From positions 28,926,743 through 28,990,742 of the forward strand of contig CM055872.1 in the NCBI GenBank assembly GCA_029582165.1: DNA of 64,000 nucleotides, given 5' to 3'. Positions 20,686 through 33,600 of the stretch are shown here, one piece after another. Under the pieces are notes generated by a model. The model saw only the letters and a list, made by a program, of their open reading frames with translations, did no database searches and was not told where the DNA came from. Within the stretch, counting starts at the first letter, position 1. Every line of letters begins with the position of its first letter. The position numbers and the translations under genes were made by a program. This DNA is from Portulaca oleracea (lineage: Eukaryota; Streptophyta; Magnoliopsida; Caryophyllales; Portulacaceae).

Positions 20686-22742
20686 AATACCATCGTGCCA
20701 TCCACAAATTGGAGATGAGTTATTCTTATCTTCCTTCTACTTCCTATCATGATGCCTTGTATATCTCCGTTTTCCACACAATTTTGCAACACCCTATTCA
20801 ACACCTCGCCCATTAGTATGAATACGAAAGGTGATAAAGGGTCTCCCTGTCGGAGGCCTCTGTCCATTGTGAATGGTTTTGTAGGCGGGCCATTCACCAT
20901 TATTGAGATACTAGCAGTTCCTATACACATCTTTATCCATGTTCTCCACCTTGTGCCAAAGCCCATCCTGCCCAGTACAGTATCCATTGCCTTCCAATCC
21001 ACCGAATCGTAGGCCTTCTGAAAATCTAGCTTGAGCAACACCCCTTCTTTCTTCTTCCGTCTTAGCCAGTTAATTGTCTCTGTCGCAATAAAGACCCCGT
21101 CAAGGATCTGCCGACCTTCAACAAAAGCGGATTGTGTTTCCCCCACTAGTTTCGGCATCACTACTCTTAGTCGGTTACTGAGAATTTTTGCAATCACCTT
21201 GTATATGCTACCCACAACACTTATCGGCCTGAAATCTTTTATGTCCATGGCTCTGTCATTCTTTGGGATCAATGTTACAAGCGTTGTATCCACCATGGCT
21301 GGGAGTTCATCTTTCTCAAAAAAATCCTTGACGCAATTAATAAAATCTGCCCCAATCACAGGCCAAACATGCTTAATGCACCGCATGTTAAAGCCGTCAT
21401 ATCCCGGCGATTTGGCTGGATCGCATTGCTTCACCGCCTCCATTATTTCCAGTTGGGACACCTCTCTTTCCAACCATAGCCTATCCTCCTGTGACAATAC
21501 AACAAAACCAATGTCAGATAGGTCGAACTGAAGCGAATTGCTTCTTGCCTTGAAATGCTCTTTGAAGTGTTTCCTTATTCCACTTCTAATCTGCCTTGGT
21601 TCTGATAGCACTGAACCCTCAATTTTAATCTGCTCAATCATATTCTTCCGTCTCCTCATGGTAGGACATAAATGGAAGTATTTGGTATTCCGATCTCCTT
21701 CCTTAATTAGTTTGCATCTGGACTTCTGTCTCCATAATCTTTCTCTCCTCATGTCCCATTTCCTCAATAGAGAGATCAGAGCCAGCCTTCTACTGCTATC
21801 ACAAAGGTTGATTCCAGATTGGCCTGCTTTATCATCTATCTTCTTTATTTCCTTCTCCAAGATGGATATCTTTTGATTAATATCCCCAAACACTTCCATG
21901 TTCCACTTCTTGAGTGGAGCCTTCAGAGCTCTTAGTTTTTTGTGCAGTGGCATATTTGTTAGTTTCAAATATTCTTGCTCAAATATCTTCAGAAAGCGCG
22001 GGTCGTCTAACCAGGCGTCAATTGTTCTGAACGGGATTGGGCCCCAGCTGACACTGCAAGAGCGTAAGATTATCAGAAAGTGGTCCGACAATTTTCTTTC
22101 TCCACAATACACTTTCAGGTTATTGAACCTCGGTACAATATCCACATCAACCAAGAATTTGTCTATCTTACTTGATGCATTCCTTCTGACCCATGTGAAG
22201 TTTTGGTCAGTTAGTATATCCACTACACGCATGTCCTGAATCAGCTCCATAAATTCCCGTATTCCTTGTGTTATTGACGCTCTACCGCTTCTCTCTTCCG
22301 GTGCTAACACCTCATTAAAGTCACCCATAATTAGCAGTGGCAATTGGGTGTTGGATTTGATCGCTCTGAGTTTATTCCACACCTGCAATCTACCTTCTCG
22401 GTCATTAGGAGAATACACCAAGCAAATGGTGCACATCAGATCATCGTCTTGCAGTTCTCCATCCAGTCTAATCCACCTTCCTCCCACATTCCTGTTCAAA
22501 CACTTGAATTGGTCATTGTCCCACAACAATACCAAGCCCCCCGAGCGGCCCTCTGTTGGAATGTCCAAGGTCTCCACATCAGCATTTCCCCAACATCTCC
22601 TAGCATCCCAATGAGTGAAGACCATATGTTTGGTCTCTACCAATCCAATAATGCTCAGTTGTTCCTTCTGGATCAGTTGCTTGACTTCCTTTTTCTTGTC
22701 GAATGGCCCTAGTCCACGGACATTCCAGGCGGCAATTCTCAT
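20586..22742 (-). pseudogene. LINE ORF2 5' part: endonuclease and reverse transcriptase, catalytic box mutated
   Basis: A 718-codon frame. The AP-type endonuclease is at residues 1-240: AAWNVRGLG, VETKH, MGDFNEVL and KLSDHF. The reverse transcriptase follows from about residue 470: VTLIPKNDRAMDIKDFRPIS, LKLDFQKAYDSVDW and GLRQGDPLSPFVF. The palm box, normally FADD, reads QFVDGTMVF (codons at 20698-20706), so one of the two metal-binding aspartates is replaced by Gly. The frame is then lost near 20586. The encoded protein would not be a competent reverse transcriptase. Confidence 0.85.
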
Positions 22743-22899
22743 TTTAATATGTGTCTATATCAGCAGCCTCAAGGATCCTTCTCTTGTTTTTTTCCTTTTG
22801 AAGATGCCTTCACTTTTTTCTTCTTTCCCGCTCCTTTAGTCTCTTCCTCTAGTAACTGAACAGCCAGTTCTTGGTCTCCTTGAACTCTTAAACCTCCTC

Positions 22900-24139
22900 T
22901 CCTTCAAACATAAATAGTTTTCCTAGCTACCAACCTTTCTATTTCTGTTGAGCTTAGCTCATTAAGTGAGGTCTCCAATCTCGACTTATGGTTTGGTGTA
23001 GTTGGAACTGGGAATTCCTGAAATGGATTGGTTCCTTCACTATCTTCAATGGATTCTGTTGCCAGAGCCTGCTCACCTTCCCGAGAGTTAATGTTATTGT
23101 CTTGCACTTTATTCCATGCTTGGTTCCAAGCATCTATCCCATAAATTCAATCATCTTGTCCTTTAGGTTGTCCACCTCCCTCGCCAGCCTAGATAACTCC
23201 CCCAAACTATCCTCGTTCCTTGTTGCTTGCTGATTAGTTGGCACTTGCTCCAAAGACAGTCTCACACTGTCCAGTCGATTACCTATATTGGGACTAACAT
23301 CATCATTATTGCCGTTCTCACTATTGTTGACTTCCCCTCCTTGTGACCTTTGGTGTTCCATTGGCCCATTCATGGCAGTTTCCGGCACCGTTTCTACTTC
23401 CTTCACTGAGGAGCTTCTGTCATCCAACTCTCTGTTGCCATCACCACCACAGTATTGTTCCTCTACCCTCTCCTCCGATCGGCTTCCGTGAAGTTGACAA
23501 CATAATTCCCTGATCCATTCCCAATAGGAGCAGTCATATAATTGAAGTAGGACCTGTCCATCTATCCGGTTGAAAACGTCTGTTACTATTATGGCTTGTG
23601 CTTTCTCCATTTGTTGTTCACTTTGTTTCTCTGGTATGATCAGTTGCCTTAATTTACCCCATGGCTCCACACACCTACGAAAGTTGTCCTCAGACTAACC
23701 TTGCGGTGGGACCCCCACAATCATCACCAGAACTTCTCTAGTGTCGCAGCTATCGTACTTTGACCATACCTTCACATCTTTAAACCACCGTCGCAGTTCC
23801 ATCTTCCTGTTTACAGCCTCCTGCATCTCTTCCTTTGATGACCATACAATGATCAACTTTTTCGCACTTAATATTATGACTTTTTTGTTGTAATTTCCTC
23901 CGGATTTCAGGGATATTCAGTGACTCCTCAACACTGCAAACAGTACTCCTCTCCAGCCATTCCAAATCCTTGCCATCTACAGTTCCCATTATCTTTGTCA
24001 GTTGACCATTCTCTTCTTTCTTGTCATCATTGCTTTCTTTCCTTCTCCATATCGTTCTTGTCCTGGCCCTACTCTGGGTATTGATCCCAGTCGCACCTCT
24101 TCTAATTTTCCATGTCTGACATTTTAAATGCTCATCCAC
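22900..24139 (-). pseudogene. LINE ORF1 remnant
   Basis: Fragments in different frames: 23780-24139, 23134-23670 (starting near GKLRQLIIPEKQSEQQMEKA and AIIVTDVFNRIDGQVLLQLY) and 22904-23107. Just upstream of the middle piece the reading VGVPPQG then a stop then SEDNFRRC lies in frame. This resembles the RNA-binding core of plant LINE ORF1 proteins. Stops and frameshifts make it non-functional. Confidence 0.55.
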
Positions 24140-25348
24140 TATTCCCCTTTACAACCTTATCATCACCATGATTATCATATAATATCATCCATCTCAATTC
24201 TCAAGTCCTATAATATTCTCCATCTCAAGTCTCTTTTCCAATTTTCAAAACAGTTGGGGAAGAAGAGGATCAAAAGGGAGTAACAAAGTCTCAATTGAAA
24301 TTTTAAAAAAAAAAAAACAGAAAAGGTGAAACTGGGGAAAATAGGTGCTCCTTTCTCAATGTACCATTGTATTGAAAAATACATACAACACATAAATTAC
24401 AAAGGCAACAGAAAGACAAAAAAAAAAGAAAAAAAATTGCTAAGTTCATAATATAGTTTTGAAGAAAATTATTTACATACACAGTGAATCAGGAATCAAG
24501 TTTTAGCACCCTAAATTTTAACAAAATCTTGAATAAATTCATAATATATCCTCACAACACACAAATACACAAATTAGAGTGAATGAGAATGAAAAATTCA
24601 GTAAAGAAGGAAGAAAATTAGTTAAACAAGACCCTGTAGTAGAGTGACGGATCTGCTGGTAGTTCATCGGTGGCGGCAGCCTTGTGGTGGTGCAGCGGTG
24701 AGTCCGGTGTGTCGACAACAGTGACAAGGGTGGTGCGGCGACGACAGGTATGGAGATGGAGCTTCTATGGCGATGAGCCTTCTCTCTCTACCCCCCTCTC
24801 TATCTAGGGTTGGAGATGGATGAAAAGTGGCGTGGGTTGAAACCAAAAACACAGAAACTAATTTTTCTTTTTCTTTTTCTTTTTTATTTTTGGCAGCTAT
24901 TCCTCAGGGATACAATTATCCCTCAGGGATACAATTCCATCCCCCCATAAGTGGGAGGTATCTAATTCCTCTCATTTGGGAGGGATTAGAAACCTCTTGA
25001 AATTGCAATTCCATTCCATAACATACTCTCCAAACACTAAAAAAAGGAATTAGATTTCATTCCACCCTTATCCCATTCTTTTTTATCTCTCCAAACAGGG
25101 CCTTAGTATTGTTCTTAGGCCAAGTTGTCCTTCATTCTTGATCCTAGGAAAGATTAATTCTTCACCTCCAGTTCTTCAAAACTTCTATAAGACCTTTCAT
25201 CCCTTACTCTTCAGTGTAGCTGAATGAGGGACTTAAACCCTTCAGATGTGATTCCAGTATCATCCAACTAAATACAAGATCTATTTGGAATATCAGGTAA
25301 CGTTGTGGTTCACCCTGAACCATAGCTGAGGTAGATGAGGTATCTACA

Positions 25349-26034
25349 TCATATTATCTTTAATTAAAGTAGAGGTTGTTTGGGTTAATTTCAAAATTTT
25401 TACCCATATTCCTAATATGTGTTAGTATTCTCAAGTCAGGTAGATGGACAAAAATAATAAGACAGATGTAATAATTTCTAAGTGAGGGAATACTACGCCC
25501 CATTCACATACTGTTAGTTACAAGGGGCATAGTTTTCTGTGAAAAAAATGATGGTGAACTTGGGAGCACAACGCTCCGTGTGCGCGGACCATCGCGGACC
25601 ATCGATCTTTCCCCTTCACTTCTTTAATTATTTTATTTTGTTTTTAATTTTAAGTCTGTCTCGAGACTCCAGTCTAATCTATATTTTACACTTATTAATT
25701 TTTTTTAATTTTTTTGTAATTTTCATTGCATTATTTTTTTAACTTTTTTCCTATGTTGAGTATTTAATATTAATTATTTTTAATATTTGATATATATATT
25801 TACAATCTTTGAGTTTAATAGAATTGTTATGTAATCATAATTTTTAATTTTTTTTTGTTATCAATAACATGTTCTGTCTCTATGGAATTTGTGAGAATAT
25901 AATGCGTTTTTACTTTTTACCAACATTTTTATGAAATTTATGAGCACTATAGTAATTTAAAATTATTGTACGATCTATTTATAAATATCATTTTCATATT
26001 TTTATAAGTAATAAAAACATATATATTTTTATTA
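25349..26034. other. Unannotated AT-rich sequence
   Basis: No gene was seen. Near 25555-25600 GGGAGCACAACGCTCCGTG, and near 25935 TTTATGAGCACTATAGTA, echo the stretch at 5490 and the minisatellite monomer at 5885-6590. They may be remnants of one dispersed repeat family. Confidence 0.3.
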
Positions 26035-26382
26035 AAAATAATTACTTGGAGGTACCCTAATATTTGGAGAAATTATTTTTCGGTACCTCAACTTTTCAAG
26101 ACTCATTTGGAGGTACCCTTAATTTTTGGGTGAGTAATTATTTGGTGCTTTTCCGGCTCAATTTTATTAACTGACCAAAATACCCTTGTTCTTCTTTTTC
26201 AAGCGTATTTCTTCAAAAATGGAAAAATAAAGGTATTTCAATCACTTAACCAAATTGATGACTAAAAAAACACCTAATAATTATTAACCCAAAAATTAAG
26301 GGTACCCTAAAATAAGTTTTAAAAAGTTGGGGTACTTGAAAAACATTTCACCAAAAGTTAGGGTACCTCCAAATAATTTTTT
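26035..26382. mobile_element. MITE with inverted repeats containing GGAGGTACCC
   Basis: The left end (ATTACTTGGAGGTACCCTAA) and the complement of the right end (ATTATTTGGAGGTACCCTAA) match over about 60 bp, and the second block (TTCGGTACCTCAAC) is also mirrored. Length is about 350 bp with no coding capacity. Confidence 0.65.
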
Positions 26383-26404
26383 ATCAATATAAACATTTTT
26401 TTAA

Positions 26405-26990
26405 GGGTTTTTGGATGATAATATATCCACCTTTGGGGGTGTTGGATTGTAATATATCAATCTTTACTATTGGACAACAATATCCCTGACCTTTATACCT
26501 AGGTGACATTATTATACCAACAGTAACTAAGGGGGGTGGTGAACCGGTCTCCATGCATGCTAACGTGGCTGGCGAAAGGAAAAAAACTGTCCCAGACCAA
26601 TTACCCCATTAACCGCTTAATTTTTCTCACTAACCCACATTACAAGACATTGGTTGATTGTGTGTCACGTCAATACGAAGACCGGTTCACCACCTTGTTA
26701 GTCAATGTGTTAGGACCGATTTTTTTAAATGTAGGTTACTGTGAAAACGAAGGGGTTAACGGGGTTACTGGGCAAAGATCAATTATTTTCCTTCCGCCTG
26801 TTACGTCAAAACAAAGATCAGTTAACTAGTCACCACCCCCTTAGTCACTGTTAGTAAAATAATATCACCAAAGTATAAAGGTAATGGATATTGTTGTTCA
26901 ATAATAAAGGTCGGTATATTACAATCCAATATCCCAAAGGTGGTTATATTGCCCAAAGTTGGTTATGTTGTCATCCAATATCTTTTTTTT
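26405..26990. mobile_element. Long-TIR MITE-like element
   Basis: About 150 bp at each end are inverted copies: left TTGGATTGTAATATATCAAT...CAACAATATCC, right its complement, through to CAGTAACTAAGGGGGTGGTG near 26520 and 26840. The interior has no recognisable protein. Confidence 0.6.
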
Positions 26991-27024
26991 AATGGATACG
27001 GGAAGAAAAAGGCCCAGTTGGAGC

Positions 27025-27299
27025 TAGAGCTGGCAAAATTTTGTCCGACCCGGATTACCCGAATTGTCCGACCCGGAAAAAATCGGGTCTGGACATAAAT
27101 TTTCCGTCCGAATTGACCGAATATTCGGACATAGAATTTCTCTTTTTTCTATTGTCCGAACCCGATTTTAGCTTCGTCCGAATTGTCCGACCCGGTTTGA
27201 CATTGTCCGATTTTTGACATGAATTTCTCGTCCGATTTTTGACATTGTCCGAATTTATCCGACCCGAATTTACTCGGACCCAGATTTTTGTCAGCGCTA
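27025..27299. mobile_element. hAT-type MITE with 8-bp TSD
   Basis: The ends are TAGAGCTGGCAAAAT and, inverted, TAGCGCTGACAAAAAT. The 8-bp duplication GTTGGAGC is exact at 27017-27024 and 27300-27307. The 275-bp element is filled with TCCGA/TCGGA motifs (GTCCGACCCG repeated). It lies about 380 bp upstream of the LIFEGUARD-like start codon. Confidence 0.85.
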
Positions 27300-27461
27300 G
27301 TTGGAGCCTAGAGGATACTGCACAAATTTATTATTTTTAAAATGTCACATGGGTTGGGGTTGCCATACGTCCACCGAGGATGGTGCTCCCAGGCTCGTCG
27401 TGGTACTGAGTTTTCCGAACTTATTTAACCACTGGGTATGAATAGAAGACAGTTACGAACA

Positions 27462-27487
27462 TCTTCTTCTTCTTCTTCTTCTTCTTC
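27462..27487 (+). repeat. (CTT)n in the probable 5' leader of the LIFEGUARD-like gene
   Basis: CTT triplets are repeated about eight times within a CT-rich leader of about 200 bp before the ATG at 27678. Such pyrimidine tracts are common in plant 5' UTRs. Confidence 0.6.
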
Positions 27488-27677
27488 AGTCTCACATTAC
27501 TTACTCTTCGGATCCCATATCCCAAATTATGCATCTTCCTTGATTCATCTTTCCTTGAGAACGGACATTTTTCCTTCTCCACTTTCGCATAATCACTCTT
27601 CATCTTACTAGACGGTCCCCAAATCTTTCCCAATCAACAACACCTCTTAGGTCGATCTCGTCACTCGCGAGACAAAA

Positions 27678-30600
27678 ATGGTTCCTGGTAAAAGTGAGCC
27701 CGGCGACATTGAGGCCGGCAATGGTGGACAATTGTATCCCAACATGATGGAGAATCCCCAGTTTCGGTGGGCATTCATACGCAAAGTGTATGTCATCATC
27801 GCTATGCAATTGCTTCTCACTGCAGGAGTTGCTGCCATCGTTGTCTTCGTTGGACCTGTTGCCACTTTTATGGATTCCGTACCTGCTGGACTCTGTGTCT
27901 ACCTTGCAGTCGTTCTCTCTACCCTCTTAGGTCAAAACTCCCTTCTGATTAATTTATCCATATATATGGCTTCTTTGATCTTTTGTTGTTGCCTCAAGTA
28001 TACGTATATGGCGGTGATTTTATGATTAATATTTGCATGGTATGCTACTGTTGTGCCAGTTTTGATACCGCTGTATTATTACATGAAGCGACATCCGGTC
28101 AACTTGCTGTTGCTTGCACTTTTTACCTGTTTAATGGCCTTCAGTATTGGGTCAGTCCCAACTTTTACTTTTTAATTTTTTTTATTTGATAACACTTTCC
28201 CTTTAGCCTGGTTGTCTCGTTGGTATTGCAAAATTGAGTTTCAATTCAAAACAGAGTATATGTCCGCAGTTGCTGACAGACGATTTGGTGTTTCATTTTG
28301 GGTCAGCTGATGTGATTTTCCTGACTTTGGAGCTCTTCCTCTGAGTTTAACTCACTTTTTTAATACTCCCTCCGTCTCAAATAATTTGTCCCGTATGACT
28401 TTATGCGGTCTTCAATGCAATTGTTTGACCATTAATTTTTTGCATTTTATCTCATCAAGACTAGTAATGTTGTATTTAGGTATAAACATTTTGTATAACA
28501 AATCTAATAATGATAATTTTATACATTAAGTCATCATATAATTTTACAAATTAACGGTCAAAGTTTATAAAGTTTGACCTTGTTAGTCAAACTGGGACAA
28601 ATTTTTTGGGACGGAGGGAGTAATAGTTATGCACAACGGTATACATTGTTTATCAATTGGCTATGATTGTAAGTAAAGAGTGATGGTAGCCTAACATAAT
28701 TGGTCAAAGCTTTTCTGAATGCTGTCACCCTAAACAAAGGGAGAAGTTGGACTGGTTTTGTGATTAGAATTCGGATGAGAACAACAGAAAGGAAATAAAT
28801 GTTCCTAGTTTGTCATATAATGAAGTTTTCCTGATGCCTTGCTCTTGCCCTTTAACCAGTTCCTTCTCTATCAAAGGGTTTTTGAAAGGGTCATGTATTT
28901 GGGACAGATTATGCATTTATGCATAGCTCTTTTGCTCATTTAACATGAAAAAAATTCAGGCTAAGTCTATTTTCTGCAGCTTATAGGCTCATATCCTTAG
29001 GGGCATTGCTTGTATTTGTGGCATTTAGATTGACCTTGTTAATGCTACATAGAATCAGTCATAGTTGGGTTTCCCTGCAGCTGTAAATGCAAGCACTGGT
29101 AGCTAAAACAATTGGTAGATCAGTTCATGCATCATGGTTTATTTATCATTTATTCCCTTTCACTTTTATATTTCTTTTTCTGGCGTTTGTTCTATGTTCA
29201 TGATGCAGGGATATTGGAGCAAGATCTAAGATTTGTTTCTTTTTTCAAAACTTGTCCTATAGTTGCTCATCTTCCCTTGGCTCACTTTTTCGGTACCCAG
29301 TTAATCTGGTCAAGTATCCATAATTTTCAGAGAATATGGAAAATTCCATTTCCAGAATTGTCAAGATTCCATTAGGCCATTTTTTAAAAATCATTTATGC
29401 CATGACATAACATTCTGTCTAAGTGATGATCATTTGTTCATAACAATGCTAGGACATGAACACTGGACTGCCTACACCCCTTTCCCATCTCCTTCTTCTT
29501 GAACTCAGCCTATCATGCTGTCTCAACACGAATGCCATATGCAACTCCATCTAAACCTCCTCAACCTAATCATTTTCCACCTGCAATTCTAACCCAACCC
29601 ATATTTAAATTTTATTTTTACTGCCGAGATTGAAGTCCCTGTGCACCTTCCTTTCTTGGTTCTTTTTCCATTTCTGTGCTTTTCCCATTGGAAGCACATA
29701 TGGATACAACTCCCCTTCATTCATGATTTATGGGATGGAAATATGATACACGGTGCTCAGGCATCTGTATAAATCAAATGAAACCACATCATATTACATA
29801 TGAGAGTCAATCAAGTTGAGCGCTGAAAACAAAATCAATTAAAAACAACACACCTATGCACATTTACTTCACCGTTGTTGAAAAAACTTTCCCAACCCCC
29901 ACTCTGACCACAACCTCGAGAAGCAGCAACAAATGGATGAACATATCCATAACTACCTTGAAAACTCACCTCAATGACAATTCAAGTCACCAATATCTTC
30001 CACTCGAACTTGAAAATTCCAGCCAAAGCTTGCTAGTTTGGCCGCACCCACGACCACCATTATATGTAATTCACGAGCGCTCCTCTATTTCATGCCAAAC
30101 AGCATAACTGATGGATCATTGCAACAACGTAGAATAGGCCACCAGTTGTCTTACCTTTTTTTTTTTGGATCTCTTTCATGCATGGTCGGAGAAAGGGGAA
30201 CTGGATGACTGATGGATCAAACTGATAAAGATCGGAAAAGTGTTTTTAATTGCATAAATTCTCCAACAATTCTTTTGGGTGAGAGTCTGGAATCAGGCTT
30301 ACTTTAATTTGTTGCACAATTGATGCATAATGGGACCAAGGGATGATCTCATTACACAATATCTAAGGATCTTTAAAAACGAAGATAGGAATCTCCCTTC
30401 TCAAAGTTCCAAAGAACCAAAAATGGAATAGAAATGGATGAAAAAGGATGGAAAGAACTATGAAAGATGATTACCAAATGGATGGAAATAATGAACGAAT
30501 GGACAAACGAATGATGAATGATGATAAACGAATGAGCGTTTGATGAAGCTTGGACGTGATGATGAAGAACAAATGCTTCTTGTTGAATGCTTGATGAATT

Positions 30601-33600
30601 CTTGTTGAATTCTTGATGAATGGCACGAAATGGATGATAAATGGATGAATGAACGATGGATAGATGATGGCTTTCGAAGACTCTTGGAAGGATATAGCCA
30701 CACCACCTTCAAGAGACCTTCAATTCCTTCCTTTCACCACTAAGGATGCCAACCTTAGCTAGAAGAAGGGGATGATTCGAATCCCACAAGAGAGAAACGA
30801 AAAGAACCTAACATGTAAGCTAGAATGAACACACCATGTGTTTGATATCTAAAAATTCAATGTGTATGAATTGATTTACAAAGCACCTTAGGGGGGTATT
30901 TATAGTTACAAGCCCTCCCTTATGGTGTGTACAAGACAAGAAATGGGCCACTTAGGGCTTTCATCATCTACTCTAATGATTACATCATAAAGAAAACAAT
31001 GTACTAAACTATATTACAAATATGAATAACTCCTTGGATTCTCATCCAAACTTAAAGATTCTTGAACCATATGAAAGCTCTTGGAATGTAGATTAATCCT
31101 CTCTAGGATGACTTCTATGATAGCTTCATGGTCCTTGAATTAAGGAGCAAAAGTATACGACAACATGAGTTGATCCCTTCCAAGTAGAGAGATATATGAG
31201 AGACTTGAGCTCTTCTTCCTTCTAGGTGAGTATTAGATGTCTCCATGGTTGACCTTGATGCATAAGGCCATCAATTATGCATCATACACCCCCGGTTGAA
31301 AAAGTTTGCCCTCAAACTTTGGAAAAATCAACTCTCACTTGCCTTCTTCACAAAGATTTTCTTCTTGAAAGCTTTGAAGTCATCATAGATTCCTTTGATG
31401 AACTTCTTAAACTTTCTTCCGCTTAATTCTCAATCACCATAAGACTTGGATTTGCGTTTCTTCACCGTGAACGTGGTTTGTTCACGTTGCTTCTCACTTC
31501 CCAAGTCTATTCTTACCACTTTACCCTTGTCATTTATCATGAAACAATGCACTTTGATGACTTGGGCTATTTCATCCTTTCGAATTTTCGGCCTTTCAAC
31601 CAAGTGATCTAAGTAGATATCTTTTGGATGCTCATACACCACACTTGCTTCTTTTGTCACGAGCCACTTTTCCATATGCTCCTCTTCTTCCTTTTCTTCC
31701 TCTTTATTCTCCTCCTCATATGCGACATTCCCAATTTCTTCTTCTTTCATGTCAACGCCAACTTCCTCTTCCTTTTCCTCTTCAAATGGTTTGTTATCAT
31801 GTGTTTGGTACTCAACCAAAGACACATCTTTCTTCTTGTTAGGACACTCCAAATCAATGTGACCTAAACTTTGGCAATGACAACATCTCCTTTGTCTTTC
31901 AACATCGAGAGCTAAAGAACTTAACTCTTCCAAGTTTGTGAGAGGTTGATTTACAACAACACGTCGAATGTAATCATTAAAACCAAGAAAGTAGTATACC
32001 AAAATGCGTGGATCGTCCTCCTTAAGGCCATTCTTCCATAATTGCCACTTGAACTCTATTGTATAATCAAGTACATCGATGCTCCCTTGCTTAACTCCTT
32101 CAAGATTGTTGATGGAGTCACCTTTGTAATCGGATGGCAAAAAATCTTCTTGAACTTTCTTCCCATTCTTTTTGTTGGAATGTTTACTCCGTGCATAAGG
32201 TGCTTCATATTCAACCTTAGAAGAGTGAACCACACGTGATTTTGTGCTTCTTGACCCCTTTGGAAGAATCCCACATTCTTCCATTTGCTTGGCAAGATCA
32301 TCAATTTGTTGCTTCAAGCATTGTAGATCACGTTGGGAATTCTTGCTAGACCTTTTGCAATCCATTAGAACCTATCTTGATTCAAAAGATCACAAGAAAC
32401 TCATGGTAGGATGGTTGGCATAGAAGGGACGTGAGAGGGGAATTGGTTGGATTTGTGTTTGGGCTCACGGGTTCTTTGTGGAGTTTAGTGGGGACGTGTG
32501 ATGGAGGATGGATTTTGTGATGGACGTGTGATGGTAGGGGTGATGGGGAACGTGCGGGAGAGGGAAAGATTGTAAAAAGATTGTTTCAAAAACTAAGAGA
32601 TTCAAACTCCTAAGCTCTGATACTAATTTTGATGCATAATGGAACCAAGGGATGATCTCATTACACAATATCTAAGGATCTTTAAAAACGAAGATAGGAA
32701 TCTCCCTTCTCAAAGTCCCAAAGAACTAAAAATGGAATAAAATGGATGAAAAAGGATGGAAAGAACTATGAAAGATGATTACCAAATGGATGGAAATAAT
32801 GAACGAATGGACAAACGAATGATGAATGATGATAAACGAATGAGCGTTTGATGAAGCTTGGACGTGATGATGAAGAACAAATGCTTCTTGTTGAATGCTT
32901 GATGAATTCTTGTTGAATTCTTGATGAATGGCACGAAATGGGTGATAAATGGATGAATGAACGATGGATAGATGATGGCTTTCGAAGACTCTTGGAAGGA
33001 TATAGCCACACCACCTTCAAGAGACCTTCAATTCCTTCCTTTCACCACTAAGGATGCCAACCTTAGCTAGAAGAAGGGGATGATTCGAATCCCACAAGAG
33101 AGAAACGAAAAGAACCTAACATGTAAGCTAGAATGAACACACCATGTGTTTGATATCTAAAAATTCAATGTGTATGAATTGATTTACAAAGCACCTTAGG
33201 GGGGTATTTATAGTTACAAGCCCTCCCTTATGGTGTGTACAAGACAAGAAATGGGCCACTTAGGGCTTTCATCATCTACTCTAATGATTACATCATAAAG
33301 AAAACAATGTACTAAACTATATTACAAATATGAATAACTCCTTGGATTCTCATCCAAACTTAAAGATTCTTGAACCATATGAAAGCTCTTGGAATGTAGA
33401 TTAATCCTCTCTAGGATGACTTCTATGATAGCTTCATGGTCCTTGAATTAAGGAGCAAAAGTATATGACCACATGAGTTGATCCCTTCCAAGTAGAGAGA
33501 TATGAGAGACTTGAGCTCTTCTTCCTTCTAGGTGAGTATTAGATGTCTCCATGGTTGACCTTGATGCATAAGGCCATCAATTATGCATCATACACCCCCG

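Larger units (their letters stand above)
18880..24150 (-). mobile_element. Degenerate L1-type plant LINE, nested
   Basis: The order on the minus strand is ORF1 (RNA-binding), ORF2 (endonuclease, reverse transcriptase, C-terminal zinc region), a 3' UTR ending CCCTAATTATCG, then an A-run (T-run near 18882-18892 on the plus strand). ORF1 and ORF2 are broken in several places. I could not find a convincing target-site duplication. Confidence 0.75.
18556..25101. mobile_element. TIR DNA transposon (PIF/Harbinger- or hAT-like), non-autonomous, with nested LINE
   Basis: The ends are GGGGCATGTTTGAAGAGATT (left) and, inverted, GGCCCTGTTTGGAGAGATA (right). They are rich in GGAATGGAAT-type text, and a 3-bp CTT duplication flanks them (18553-18555 and 25102-25104). 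Ends of the GGGCCTGTTTGG type are common in plant PIF/Harbinger- and hAT-derived elements; the superfamily is uncertain. No transposase was seen. Near 24640-24840 is a GC-richer stretch that may be captured gene sequence. The bulk is a later LINE insertion. Confidence 0.5.
18515..25348 (-). mobile_element. Right (5') LTR of the gypsy remnant, split by a 6.5-kb insertion
   Basis: LTR sequence occupies 18515-18555 (TGTTAGGCTGGGG...AAACTT) and resumes at about 25102 (CTTAGTATTGTTC...TATCTACA, ending 25348). Aligning it with the left LTR gives a contiguous match when 18556-25101 is removed. Confidence 0.65.

Noticed and set aside
29509..29534. Candidate LIFEGUARD microexon reading GLSC after an acceptor-like AG
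   Set aside because: No GT donor follows at the required length, and the residues after C do not fit the family pattern.
30458..30712. Minus-strand ORFs of 76-84 codons repeated in every LTR
   Set aside because: They lie within the LTR, in Ser/His-rich low-complexity sequence, and two overlapping frames are open at once. They are more likely chance than a conserved LTR protein.
31624..31867. Plus-strand ORFs in each array unit (72-79 codons, Phe/Leu-rich) that look like membrane peptides
   Set aside because: They are exact antisense shadows of the Glu/Lys-rich part of gag and recur at the same place in every unit.
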